From Rivibacter sp049446155 (GTDB lineage Bacteria; Pseudomonadota; Gammaproteobacteria; Burkholderiales; Burkholderiaceae_C), in assembly GCF_049446155.1 (NCBI RefSeq), contig NZ_JBMSEE010000005.1:124001-188000 (forward strand): 64,000 bases of DNA, in the 5' to 3' direction. The notes under the pieces are model-generated. The model ran no database searches and had not been told where the DNA came from. It saw nothing but the letters and a program-made list of their open reading frames with translations. The translations under genes were made by a program, and so were the position numbers. Every line of letters begins with the position of its first letter. Position 1 is the stretch's first letter. Shown one piece after another: positions 18,221 through 28,024 of this stretch.

Positions 18221-18289
18221 GGCGCCGGCGTCACGCGACGCGTCGCCCGGAGGTGGGCCCCTCGATGGGGGATGAGCGCCGCGCGCCGT

Positions 18290-18934
18290 TCAGCGCGGCA
18301 CGCTCAGCGCCTGGCGCGCCTGCACGGCGCGCTCGCGCACGTGGCAGCCCTCGACGTGGTCGTTGACCAGGCCCATCGCCTGCATGAAGGCATAGACCGT
18401 GGTCGGGCCGACGAAGCTCCAGCCGCGCTTCTTCAGGTCCTTGCTCATCGCGACCGACTCGGGCGAGGTGCTCATCGCGCGCAGCGCGGCCCAGGTGAGG
18501 CGCTTGGGCCGCGAGGCCGCGTCGGCCTCGAAGCGCCAGGCGTAGGCGGCCAGCGAGCCGAACTCGTCGCGCAGCTCGAGCACACGCTTGGCATTGTTGA
18601 TGGTCGACTCGATCTTGCCGCGGTGGCGCACGATGCCGGCGTCTGCGAGCAGGCGCTCGACATCGCGCTCCTTGAAGCGCGCGACGCGCTCGGCGTCGAA
18701 CTCGGCAAACGCGCGGCGAAAGGCCTCGCGCTTGTTGAGGATGGTCAGCCAGCTCAGGCCCGACTGGAAGCCTTCGAGGCAGATCTTCTCGAACAGGCGC
18801 CGGTCGTCGGTGACCGGGAAGCCCCATTCGCTGTCGTGGTAGGCGCGGTAGGCCGGCGTGGCCTGGCACCAGGCGCAGCGCGCGGCGCCGTCTTCGTCGG
18901 CGGCGAACAGGCCTTCGGGCAGGCGCGCCGTCAT
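18290..18934 (-). CDS. tag: DNA-3-methyladenine glycosylase I
   Basis: 214 residues. CAWCQATPAYRAYHDSEWG supplies the Cys and His zinc ligands and the conserved WG; RRLFEKICLEGFQSGLSW and GWSFVGPTTVYAFMQAMG are Tag signatures, and the C-terminal GCHVR gives the last zinc ligands. Removes 3-methyladenine from alkylated DNA. Its ATG overlaps the stop of nnrU by four bases (ATGA), so the two are translationally coupled. 214 residues is slightly longer than the E. coli enzyme. Confidence 0.93.
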   Translation of the reverse strand: MTARLPEGLFAADEDGAARCAWCQATPAYRAYHDSEWGFPVTDDRRLFEKICLEGFQSGLSWLTILNKREAFRRAFAEFDAERVARFKERDVERLLADAGIVRHRGKIESTINNAKRVLELRDEFGSLAAYAWRFEADAASRPKRLTWAALRAMSTSPESVAMSKDLKKRGWSFVGPTTVYAFMQAMGLVNDHVEGCHVRERAVQARQALSVPR

Positions 18935-19518
18935 GCCGACACCCCGAACGGCGCGACGCCGATCCACGCCGCGTGCAGCCAGAACGCGAACAGCGCCCAC
19001 ACGACGATGCCGGCGATCACCGCGATCGCCGTGTTGCGCACCGTGCCAGCGGCATAGACCGTGCCGGCGGCTCGGTCGCGCCGGCGCGCGCTGCGAAAGC
19101 ACAGCACCGCCCAGACCAGGAAGGCGCCGAACAGCAGCACGTCGGCCAGCGTGCCGTTGGCCAACAGGTGGGCGAAGGCCCAGACCTTGGTACCCAGCAG
19201 CATCGGATGGCCGAGCTTCGCGCGGATGCTGTTGCGCGGCACGTTGCCGGCCGCGACCAGCACGAAGGCGATCAGCGTCAGCAGCGCCGCGACATGACGC
19301 ATGGCCACCGGCGGCGTCCACAGCACGACCGGCTGCTGGCGCGCGAGGCCATAGCCCCAGACGATCAGCACGAAGCCGATCACCGAGACCAGCGCATACA
19401 GGCCTTTCCACGGCTTCTCGCCGAGGCGCGCGACGCTGCGCGCGCGGAAGTCGTCGGCGACGATGCGCACCGAGTGGGCGCCGAGAAACAGCACGAGTCC
19501 GAGGATGAGCGTGGCCAT
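18931..19518 (-). CDS. NnrU family membrane protein
   Basis: 195 residues with five or six membrane helices. LVLFLGAHSVRIVADDFRAR is the diagnostic NnrU start, and GHPMLLGTKVWAFAHLLANG the central conserved motif shared with isoprenylcysteine methyltransferase-like proteins (NnrU/MddA group). NnrU was named for a role near nitrite/NO reductase genes, but here it is coupled to tag. ATG 19518 chosen at the conserved start; upstream in-frame codons lack support. Confidence 0.88.
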   Translation of the reverse strand: MATLILGLVLFLGAHSVRIVADDFRARSVARLGEKPWKGLYALVSVIGFVLIVWGYGLARQQPVVLWTPPVAMRHVAALLTLIAFVLVAAGNVPRNSIRAKLGHPMLLGTKVWAFAHLLANGTLADVLLFGAFLVWAVLCFRSARRRDRAAGTVYAAGTVRNTAIAVIAGIVVWALFAFWLHAAWIGVAPFGVSA

Positions 19519-19622
19519 GTCGGGCAGGGGGCGAGCCGCGGGGCGCAAAGGGTAGCGCAGGAGTAAGCTGGGATCGACGCGCTCAATGGCTCTCGAGCGC
19601 GAGATTTGTCAGGAGACTCGCG

Positions 19623-20222
19623 ATGACTCGTTCCTCCGTCTTGCTCGCCTGCGCCGCCGCCGGCCTCGCACTGGCCGGTTGCGCGTCGACGCGGCTCGAC
19701 GCGCAGTGGCTCGATCCGCAATTTGCCGGCCGCTCGCTGGCCGGCAGCAAGGTGCTGGTGGTCTGCGACGCCGCCGACACGGCCGTCAAGCGCGTGTGTC
19801 AGGAGCGCATGGCGGCCGAGGTCGTCGCGCTGGGCGCGACCGCGCTGCCGGGGCCGGAGCAGGGCGGCACCGAGGCCTATCTGGGCGCCGCCCGCACGGC
19901 CGGCGCGAAGGCACTGCTGGTGGCCAGCGTCGCGCCCGCTGCCAATGTCGTCAGCGGCGGACCGTCGATCAGCTTCGGCCTGGGCGGCTTCAACTGGGGC
20001 GGCGGCAGCGGCGTGGGCGGCGGCGTTGGCGTGTCGATGCCGGTCGGCGGTGCGCGCGTGCAGACCGCCTACGGCGCCAACACCTCGCTGACCGACGTCG
20101 CCACCGGCAAGCTGATGTGGACCGGCAAGGCCAGCACGCCGGCGCAGGATGACCTGGGCGCGCAGATCGGCGAGCTCAGCCGCGCGACGCTCGGTGCGGC
20201 GCAAAAGGCCGGGCTTTTCTGA
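19623..20222 (+). CDS. Lipoprotein with glycine-rich segment
   Basis: 199 residues. Signal peptide with lipobox LAGC. DAQWLDPQFAGRSLAGSKVLVV and TSLTDVATGKLMWTGKAS resemble the DUF4136-like periplasmic lipoproteins, whose function is unknown. A low-complexity glycine stretch (FGLGGFNWGGGSGVGGG) lies in the middle. Divergent from nnrU; followed by a terminator. Confidence 0.75.
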   Translation: MTRSSVLLACAAAGLALAGCASTRLDAQWLDPQFAGRSLAGSKVLVVCDAADTAVKRVCQERMAAEVVALGATALPGPEQGGTEAYLGAARTAGAKALLVASVAPAANVVSGGPSISFGLGGFNWGGGSGVGGGVGVSMPVGGARVQTAYGANTSLTDVATGKLMWTGKASTPAQDDLGAQIGELSRATLGAAQKAGLF

Positions 20223-20238
20223 GCAATTCCCGGCTTGG

Positions 20239-20267
20239 CCGCGCCGCCAGGCGAACTGGCGGCGCGG
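20239..20267 (+). terminator. Terminator hairpin after lipoprotein gene
   Basis: CCGCGCCGCCAG and CTGGCGGCGCGG make a perfect 12-bp stem with loop GCGAA; CTTTTC follows 8 bases later. Confidence 0.6.
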
Positions 20268-20360
20268 CGTGGCGCTTTTCACGCTCTTGGCACCGCTGCG
20301 GGGCGCCTATCGTTCCATCACGCCGGATGTCCGTGATGCGGCGTGAAAGAAGTACCCGCC

Positions 20361-20612
20361 ATGAAACCGACTTCCTCACCCCTTTCGTCGCGCCTGCCTT
20401 ACACGGCCTGCCCCATCGAGACGATCGAATGGGAAGAGTTGCCGTCGTTCGAGGCCGCGCTGAACCACCGCCAAGGCCATGCCTGGATCAACACGATGCC
20501 GGCCGACCTCGATCCGCTGGTGCCGTCGCAGCCGTTCCAGGAGGCGCTGAACGGCGGGGTGGCCACGCGCGAGGTCCACGACCACGACGTGTTCCGTCAC
20601 TTCTTCGGCTGA
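20361..20612 (+). CDS. Small protein with C-terminal FRHFF motif (paralogue A)
   Basis: 83 residues from ATG 20361 (a GTG at 20343 is an alternative). Begins MKPTSSPLSSRLPYTACP. Its second half, NTMPADLDPL then ATREVHDHDVFRHFFG, is clearly related to the C-terminal half of the next gene (DTVPADFTLL, EIRELDDSGLFRHFF). No signal peptide, hydrophilic, acidic. Not recognised. The conserved tail with a divergent N-terminus resembles the organisation of small modified-peptide precursors or docking tags, but no modifying enzyme is visible beside it. Confidence 0.7.
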   Translation: MKPTSSPLSSRLPYTACPIETIEWEELPSFEAALNHRQGHAWINTMPADLDPLVPSQPFQEALNGGVATREVHDHDVFRHFFG

Positions 20613-20773
20613 GCGCCCGGCGCCTCGCCCCACCCCTCGTTCGCGCGGGCGGTTTGACCGCCTCCGGCTTGCGGCTTTCCTGAGCGCGCGGGTGCCCGGT
20701 GCACGCGCGTTTCAGTGCGGTCGACGCGGCTATGGTCCGCGGCTGTCGATCCAGCCCGCCGCCGCGCGCCGCC

Positions 20774-21004
20774 ATGAACCCGGACCGCCTCCGCCTCGAA
20801 CCGCACATCTTCCTCGCCGAGACGTCCGCGCCATCGGCCCCATCGGCTGCAACCGACGAGGTCGCGACCGAATGGGCCGACACGGTGCCGGCCGACTTCA
20901 CCCTCCTGATCGACCACGGCGCGACCGCCAGCATGCCGCTCGACGGCCTGGAGATCCGCGAGCTCGACGACAGCGGGCTGTTCCGCCACTTCTTCCCGAG
21001 CTGA
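20774..21004 (+). CDS. Small protein with C-terminal FRHFF motif (paralogue B)
   Basis: 76 residues, starting MNPDRLRLEPHIFLAE. Shares W-x-[ND]-T-[MV]-P-A-D-[LF] and R-E-[VL]-x-D-x-x-[VL]-FRHFF with the upstream gene, 161 bases away, and diverges elsewhere, so the pair is an old duplication under selection on the C-terminal half. A strong rho-independent terminator follows 51 bases after the stop. Function unknown; acidic and soluble. Confidence 0.7.
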   Translation: MNPDRLRLEPHIFLAETSAPSAPSAATDEVATEWADTVPADFTLLIDHGATASMPLDGLEIRELDDSGLFRHFFPS

Positions 21005-21055
21005 GCCCGCCGCCGCAGGGCGGCCGGCCGCACCACGCCGCACCAGCAAAGAAAA

Positions 21056-21090
21056 AGCCCGGGCGCCTTGCGGCGACCGGGCTCTCCTTT
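21056..21090 (+). terminator. Rho-independent terminator
   Basis: AGCCCGG (21056-21062) pairs with CCGGGCT (21077-21083), inner CGCC/GGCG pairs, then TCTCCTTTTATT. Ends the FRHFF pair. Confidence 0.8.
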
Positions 21091-21256
21091 TATTCCCTGA
21101 GCGGTCTTCTTGAAAGCCGCGCGAGGCTACGCGAGCGCGTGCCTTCGCGCCTCCTCCGGCTTGTGGAGGCCTGTCGCGCGCGTGGCAGGCTCGCGCGCAG
21201 CGGCGCGCGATGATGCGCAGCTCGTCGATCCCGAGCCCATCATCAGGAGACCCGCC

Positions 21257-22792
<1,536 letters not shown>

Positions 22793-22801
22793 GCCGGCGA
22801 G

Positions 22802-22846
22802 ACCCTCGCCCCAACCCTCACCCGCGCGCGGGAGAGGGAGAGGGAG
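22802..22846. repeat. Dispersed intergenic palindromic repeat (copy 4)
   Basis: CCCTCGCCCCAACCCTCACC then CGCGCGCGGGAGAGGGAGAG; variant of the same family as copy 1. Confidence 0.6.
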
Positions 22847-22872
22847 CAAGGTCCTGGCACGAGAGAAGGAAC

Positions 22873-22913
22873 TCCCTCGCCCCCTTCAGGGGGAGAGGGC
22901 CGGGGTGAGGGGG
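22873..22913. repeat. Dispersed intergenic palindromic repeat (copy 5)
   Basis: TCCCTCGCCCCCTTCAGGGG then GAGAGGGCCGGGGTGAGGG. Sits just after the SDR stop, in a convergent intergenic gap. Confidence 0.65.
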
Positions 22914-22920
22914 CGGCCCC

Positions 22921-23619
22921 TCAAGCGCCCAGATACGCCGGCTTCGCCGTCGACAGGCTGCCCTTGACCTGGCGCGTCACCTCGTCGATCAGGATCTCCT
23001 CCTGACCGGCCTCCACGCCGTCGAGCGCGATGCGCGCCACGTCCGCCGCCGAGGTCTTGGGCGCGCTGACGTGCGCGGCCATCTCGGTGTCGATGAAGGC
23101 CGCATGCAGGCCGACCACGTGCGTGCCCTGCGCGCGCAGTTCATGGCGCAGGCCGTTGGTCAGCGCCCAGGCGGCCGACTTCGAGACGCTGTAGGCCCCG
23201 GTGGTCGGCAGGCTCAGCCAGCTCAGCGCCGACAGCATGTTGACCAGCGCGCCGCCGCCGTTGGCCGCGAGCGCCGGCGCGAACGCGCGCGAGATCGCCA
23301 GCGGTCCGAACAGGTTGGTCTCGAGCTGGCGGCGCAGCGCGTCTTCGCCGTCGGCGTCGAGCAGCGCCGGCGCCAGCGCGATGCCGGCGTTGTTGATGAC
23401 GAGGTTCACGTCGCCGGCCGCACGCGCCGCGGCGGCGATGTCGTCGGCGTTCGTGACGTCGAGCTTGAGCGGAACCACGCCGTCGAGCGTGATCGTCTTC
23501 GGGTCGCGCGCGGCGGCGTAGACCTTATTCGCGCCGCGAGCGAGCAGCGCTTGCGCGAAGGCGAGGCCGAGGCCGCGGTTGGCACCGGTGACGAGGGCGA
23601 TGGAACCTTGGATCTTCAT
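22921..23619 (-). CDS. SDR family oxidoreductase
   Basis: 232 residues. Rossmann motif TGANRGLGLAFA, NNAGIA, catalytic Ser in NMLSALSW and the YSVSK pair (Tyr-x-x-x-Lys) identify a classical short-chain dehydrogenase/reductase. Substrate unknown. AGGAGC precedes the ATG at 23619. It lies downstream of a TetR gene on the same strand, and a perfect 16-base palindrome at 23668-23683 in its leader matches the one before tetR, so the TetR protein very likely represses it. Confidence 0.9.
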   Translation of the reverse strand: MKIQGSIALVTGANRGLGLAFAQALLARGANKVYAAARDPKTITLDGVVPLKLDVTNADDIAAAARAAGDVNLVINNAGIALAPALLDADGEDALRRQLETNLFGPLAISRAFAPALAANGGGALVNMLSALSWLSLPTTGAYSVSKSAAWALTNGLRHELRAQGTHVVGLHAAFIDTEMAAHVSAPKTSAADVARIALDGVEAGQEEILIDEVTRQVKGSLSTAKPAYLGA

Positions 23620-23667
23620 GGCTTGCTCCTGAGATGAGGGGACGATGTGCCGAAGGGGAGACGCTTG

Positions 23668-23683
23668 TATGACGATCGTCATA
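23668..23683. promoter_or_regulatory. TetR operator upstream of SDR gene
   Basis: Perfect palindrome TATGACGATCGTCATA, 49 bases before the SDR start. Shares half-sites TATGA/TCATA and six-base spacing with the site at 24335-24352. Confidence 0.75.
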
Positions 23684-23733
23684 TCTCTGGGCGAGCCGTT
23701 CGGCACGGTGCGTCCAACGTCGGAAGAACGGGT

Positions 23734-24315
23734 CTAGAGCGCGGCCTGGCGCGCCAGCTTGCCGGCGGCCTGGCGCACCGCGGTGGAGAAGGCCGGATCG
23801 TCGGACGCGCGGGCGATCACCATCGCGCCGACCAGGCAGCTGAGGATGGCCAGGGCCCGCTCGTCGTTGCCGGGACGGCGCCAGCCCGGCAGCTGGCGCT
23901 CGACCAGGTCGGCCATCTCCTTCATGCGCTGCGTCGCCGCGCGGCGCACCGGCTCGGCCTGGCGCGGCACCTCGCTGCCCAGGGCCGCGATCGCGCAGCC
24001 CTGCTCGGGCGCGGCCAGGTGGGCATCGGACAGGTAGGCGTCGATCAGCGTGTCGAGCGCGGCCGCGGGCTGGGCCGCCGCCAGCAGCCGGCCCAGGCCT
24101 TCGATGCCTTCGGCACCGGCGCGGTCGGCCGCCTCGGCCAGCAGGTCGGTCTTGGAACCGAAATGGGCGTAGAAGCCGCCGTGCGTGAGCCCGGCTTCCT
24201 TCATCAGGCTGGCGACGCCGAGGCCGTCGTAGCCGTGCTGGCGGATCGCGCGCGCCGCGGTGCGCACGATGCGATCGTGCGTCTCTTCCTTGCGGGTCGG
24301 GCTGTCGGTGGCCAT
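23734..24315 (-). CDS. TetR/AcrR family transcriptional repressor
   Basis: 193 residues. N-terminal helix-turn-helix IVRTAARAIRQHGYDGLGV / LMKEAGLTHGGFYAHFGSK is typical of the AcrR/NemR-like group; the C-terminal ligand domain carries a CAIAALGSEV segment with a cysteine that could sense electrophiles (inference). ATG at 24315 starts just before the HTH. An inverted repeat 20 bases upstream (24335-24352) and a matching palindrome before the SDR gene imply autoregulation and control of the SDR. Confidence 0.9.
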   Translation of the reverse strand: MATDSPTRKEETHDRIVRTAARAIRQHGYDGLGVASLMKEAGLTHGGFYAHFGSKTDLLAEAADRAGAEGIEGLGRLLAAAQPAAALDTLIDAYLSDAHLAAPEQGCAIAALGSEVPRQAEPVRRAATQRMKEMADLVERQLPGWRRPGNDERALAILSCLVGAMVIARASDDPAFSTAVRQAAGKLARQAAL

Positions 24316-24334
24316 CGCGGCGGCTCCAGGCTTT

Positions 24335-24352
24335 GTATGACGGTCATCATAC
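24335..24352. promoter_or_regulatory. TetR autoregulatory operator
   Basis: GTATGA-CGGTCA-TCATAC, arms of six bases, 20 bases before the tetR start. Same half-site as 23668-23683. Confidence 0.75.
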
Positions 24353-24411
24353 GCGCTCGGCACCGCCGCGGCCCGCGGGTAAATCCATCGCCGCGATAGG
24401 GGCGCCCAGGC

Positions 24412-27400
24412 TCAGTCCACCTCGACCTTGACCAGGTTGTCGTCCGAGTTGCGGTTGATGCGCTTGTTGTACGGATCGACGCCGACCCAGGCCGGCGCCT
24501 GCGCGGTCACGATGCGGATCTGCTGCGCGCCGCTCCTGAGCGGCTGGCGCTCGAACAGCAGCACCGCGTCCGCGCCGAAGCCGCGCTCGCCCGGCTTGAG
24601 GCTGAACGCGCCGACGTCGAAGGCCTCGTCCAGCGGCGCCTCGGTCTCCTTGCCCTGGCCGTCGGCGTAGAGCTTGCGCGCCTGCACGTCGAGCACGACA
24701 TCGAACTTGCCGTCGGCCCGCTTGGCGGCACGGGCCTTCGTGACCTTGACGTCGAGCAGCGTGATCTTCTCGAACAGGTCGTCGATCAGCGCATCGTGCT
24801 GCGGCCCGGCCTCGGCGCGCAGGATGTTCAGGAAGTCGCGCGAGTTGGGGTAGGGCGCGGGCTTGAATGCGTACTGCTGCAGCAGCCTGGCGAGCGAGCG
24901 GTTGACGACCTCTTCGCCGACCACCTCCTTGAGCCAGTACATCGCCAGCGTCCCCTTCTGGTAATGGATGTACTGCTGGTTCTCCACGCGCGCGAGCGGC
25001 AGCTCCTCGACGACCTCGGCGCCGCGCGAGCGCAGGTAGCGGTCGAGCTCGTACTTCAGGAAGCGGCGCATCTGCTCGCGCCCATACATGCGCTCCATCA
25101 CCAGCAGCGCCGAATACTGCGCAAAGCTCTCGATCAGCATCGTCGCGCCCTGCTGGTCGCCCGAGACCACCTGGTGCCCCCACCACTGGTGCGCGATCTC
25201 GTGCGCGGTGACGTAGGTGACCAAGTCGATCTTGGTCGGATCGGTCAGGTGCGAGATGAAGCCGAGGTTCTCGGAGTAGGGAATCGTGTTGGCGAACGAC
25301 TGCGCAAAGTTCGCGTAGGCCGGGAACTCGATGATGCGCGCCTGGCGGAACTGGAACGGCGAGAACGTCGCGTCGAACAGCGCCAGCGAGGCCTTCATCG
25401 CCGCGAGCATGCGATCCACGTTGGCCTCGTGGCCGGGGTGGTGGTAGACCGCGAGCGCGACCTCCTTGCCGGCGGGCGACTTCCACGCGTCGCGCTTGAT
25501 CTCGTAGCGCGCCGACTGCACCGAGAAGAAGTGATTGATCGGCGCGTCGGTCTTGAAGCGCACGGTGCGGCGGCCGTTGGCGGTGGTGTCGCTTTGCGTG
25601 TAGCCGGGCGCGACGGGCACCTGGTCGGCATCGGTGGTCACCGTGATCTCGGCATCGACCCAGTCGCTGTCGGCGCGCAGCCCGTTGCGCGCACGGCCGC
25701 GCTCGTCTTCGAGCTTGGGCGGACGCAGGTCGGGCGGCAGGCCGTGCTTGCGGCGTTTGGCGCGGTCGGTCAACAGGCCCTCGCGGCTCATGCCGATGAA
25801 AGGCGTGATCTCGGTGTTGTCGATGAAGCTGCCGTTGGCGACGATGCGGGTGAGCGGCGCGCCGTTGGCAAAGCCGCGCTCCTCGAGGGTGCTGACGAAG
25901 CCGAGCTCGCGCGCCTCGCCCGGCTGCAGGGCCGGCTGCAGCTTGTAGATGCGGTAGTGCAGGTCGGTGTCGTCGTGCTCGAGCGTGGCGCCGGGGAAAT
26001 CGAGCGCGTCGAGGCGCAGGCGGTCGGAGTAGTTGATGTGCAGCGTGTCGATCGGCGCGCCGCTGCGGTTCTCCAGCCGGTAGCGCCCGCGCGTGACGGC
26101 GCGCGCTTCGCGCGGGTAGAGCTGCACGTCGAGCGTGACCGCCGTGACGCGCGGCTGCGCGAGCGTCTCGTACTGCAGGTACTGCTTCTCGAAGCGCGCG
26201 GTGCGCGCGTCGCGCTCGTCCTGCGTCTCGTAGCGGTTGAGGACATTGGTGTTGTAGAAGATGAAGGCGCCGCTGGCCACCGTCGCGACGACACCCAGGC
26301 CCAGCAGGCCGAGCGCCGGGCCGTGCAGGCGGCGGCGCAGCTGCGGTGCGCGCGCGCGCAGCGTGGCCAGCGCGCCGCGGCGCCACAGCGCGTAGGCCAG
26401 CACCGCGAGCACCAGCGCGAAGGCGCTCCAGTAGAACTGGAACCAGGCCTGGCCGATCCAGAAGCGGCCCATGCCGTTCATGTCGGACAGCGGCACGGGT
26501 GGCGTGCCGGCGTAGTCGTAGAGATGGTGCTCGTAGCCGGCCGAACTCAGCGCGACCGAGGCGACGATGTACAGCAGCATCACGCCCCAGCCGATGAACT
26601 TCTGCGGCACCAGCACCTGCACGATGACCGACAGCACCGCGATCTGCAGCGCCGCGATCGTCATCGGCAATGCGAACCACAGCAGGTAGCTGCCGAGCTC
26701 GAAGCGGAACCAGCCCTTGATCGCCTGCACCAGCACGCCGGTGAGCACCGCGACAACCGCGCAGGCCGCCAGCACCAGCGTGATCGCGACGATCTTCGGC
26801 ACGAGGTGCGCCCAGTCGGGCGCCGCGGTGGCGTCAACGATCTCGTGCATGCGCCGATCGCGGTCGCGCCACACCAGCTCGCCGGCGTAGAAGATCGCGA
26901 TGACGATCGGCATGATCGTGAACGCGCCGTTGAGCGCCTGCACCATCAGCCGCGTGACCGGGTACGAGCCGCTGCCGTACCACTCGCCGGTGTTCCAGAG
27001 CGCACCGAAGGCATTGAGCACGCCGATGCCCAGCAGCACGAAGAACGCGGGGCTGCGGAACACGAAGGCCATGTCGAAGCGCGCGAGCCGCCACAGTTGC
27101 GACCAGCGCGTCGCGCGGTCGGCGCGCGCGGTGGGCAGCGCGCCGCGGCGCGGGGCGGGCGGTGCGTCGGCCTCGTCGGCCTTCTCGGCGCGGCCTGCGC
27201 CGGCGCTGCCGCGCGACTCGAAGCGAAACAGCCGATAGGCCAGCGCGAACAGCACGACCGCAACGCCGGTCCACAGCAGCCGGTTGGCCAGCAGCAGACC
27301 CGACAGCGGCGGCAGCTGCGTGTTGCGCTCGGCCGCGGTCCAGTACTTGGTGGCCTGGTTGAGCGCAGAAAGACCGAACGGGTCGGACAAGGCCGAGAAG

Positions 27401-28005
27401 GTGTCGAACTGCGGATCGCGCAGCAGGCCGCGGCTGACGACGAACAGCGCCAGCGTCGCAACGGCGCCGACGTAGGTCCACACCATCGAGCGCGTCGCGG
27501 TGGCCAGCGCGAAGAAGCCAGCCGAGACGATGAGCAGCGTCGGCAGCGCGAACGCGAACAGCGCATAGGCGTAGTCGCCGAGCCGGAACGGGCCGATCTT
27601 CTCGGGATCCTGCCAGGGCATCGCGGCGCCGATCGCCACCGCCAGTGGCGCCGCCGCGATCACCAGCAGCGCGGCCGCGACAGCGCCGGCGAAGCGGCCG
27701 ATCAGGTAGCTGCCCTTGCCGATCGAGGTGCTGCGCAGGATGGGCGCGAAGCCGGTCTCGTCATCGCGGATCACGACGTTGGCGACCATCGCGACGATCA
27801 CGAACAACGCGAACAGGCTCAGGATGCCGGTGATCTGCAGGATCGAGTACGGCGAGTTGAGGTTCACGTTGCCGCCGCTGCCGAGGCGGATGTTGTCGGA
27901 CGTGACGGCGCCGAAGGCGAGCAGGAAGAAGATCAGGCAGCCGACCCAGAACACCGGGCTCTTGAGCTGGTAGCGCCACTCGAAAGCGGCCACATGAGCA
28001 AGCAT
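24412..28005 (-). CDS. ABC transporter permease fused to M1 family aminopeptidase
   Basis: 1197 residues. The first half (about 1-600) has two ABC-2 type permease blocks with some 12 membrane helices; the second half (about 630-1197) is a periplasmic gluzincin peptidase with HEIAHQWWGH at 935-944 and the zinc glutamate in LIESFAQYS twenty residues after the second ligand histidine, as in ABC permease/M1 fusion proteins. The following gene in the operon (19 bases upstream in coordinates terms, transcribed first) encodes its ATPase. Likely exports and processes a peptide or remodels the envelope; cargo unknown. AAAGGA precedes the ATG. Confidence 0.9.
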   Translation of the reverse strand: MLAHVAAFEWRYQLKSPVFWVGCLIFFLLAFGAVTSDNIRLGSGGNVNLNSPYSILQITGILSLFALFVIVAMVANVVIRDDETGFAPILRSTSIGKGSYLIGRFAGAVAAALLVIAAAPLAVAIGAAMPWQDPEKIGPFRLGDYAYALFAFALPTLLIVSAGFFALATATRSMVWTYVGAVATLALFVVSRGLLRDPQFDTFSALSDPFGLSALNQATKYWTAAERNTQLPPLSGLLLANRLLWTGVAVVLFALAYRLFRFESRGSAGAGRAEKADEADAPPAPRRGALPTARADRATRWSQLWRLARFDMAFVFRSPAFFVLLGIGVLNAFGALWNTGEWYGSGSYPVTRLMVQALNGAFTIMPIVIAIFYAGELVWRDRDRRMHEIVDATAAPDWAHLVPKIVAITLVLAACAVVAVLTGVLVQAIKGWFRFELGSYLLWFALPMTIAALQIAVLSVIVQVLVPQKFIGWGVMLLYIVASVALSSAGYEHHLYDYAGTPPVPLSDMNGMGRFWIGQAWFQFYWSAFALVLAVLAYALWRRGALATLRARAPQLRRRLHGPALGLLGLGVVATVASGAFIFYNTNVLNRYETQDERDARTARFEKQYLQYETLAQPRVTAVTLDVQLYPREARAVTRGRYRLENRSGAPIDTLHINYSDRLRLDALDFPGATLEHDDTDLHYRIYKLQPALQPGEARELGFVSTLEERGFANGAPLTRIVANGSFIDNTEITPFIGMSREGLLTDRAKRRKHGLPPDLRPPKLEDERGRARNGLRADSDWVDAEITVTTDADQVPVAPGYTQSDTTANGRRTVRFKTDAPINHFFSVQSARYEIKRDAWKSPAGKEVALAVYHHPGHEANVDRMLAAMKASLALFDATFSPFQFRQARIIEFPAYANFAQSFANTIPYSENLGFISHLTDPTKIDLVTYVTAHEIAHQWWGHQVVSGDQQGATMLIESFAQYSALLVMERMYGREQMRRFLKYELDRYLRSRGAEVVEELPLARVENQQYIHYQKGTLAMYWLKEVVGEEVVNRSLARLLQQYAFKPAPYPNSRDFLNILRAEAGPQHDALIDDLFEKITLLDVKVTKARAAKRADGKFDVVLDVQARKLYADGQGKETEAPLDEAFDVGAFSLKPGERGFGADAVLLFERQPLRSGAQQIRIVTAQAPAWVGVDPYNKRINRNSDDNLVKVEVD

Positions 28006-28024
28006 GGCGGTCCTTTCGACGGGG

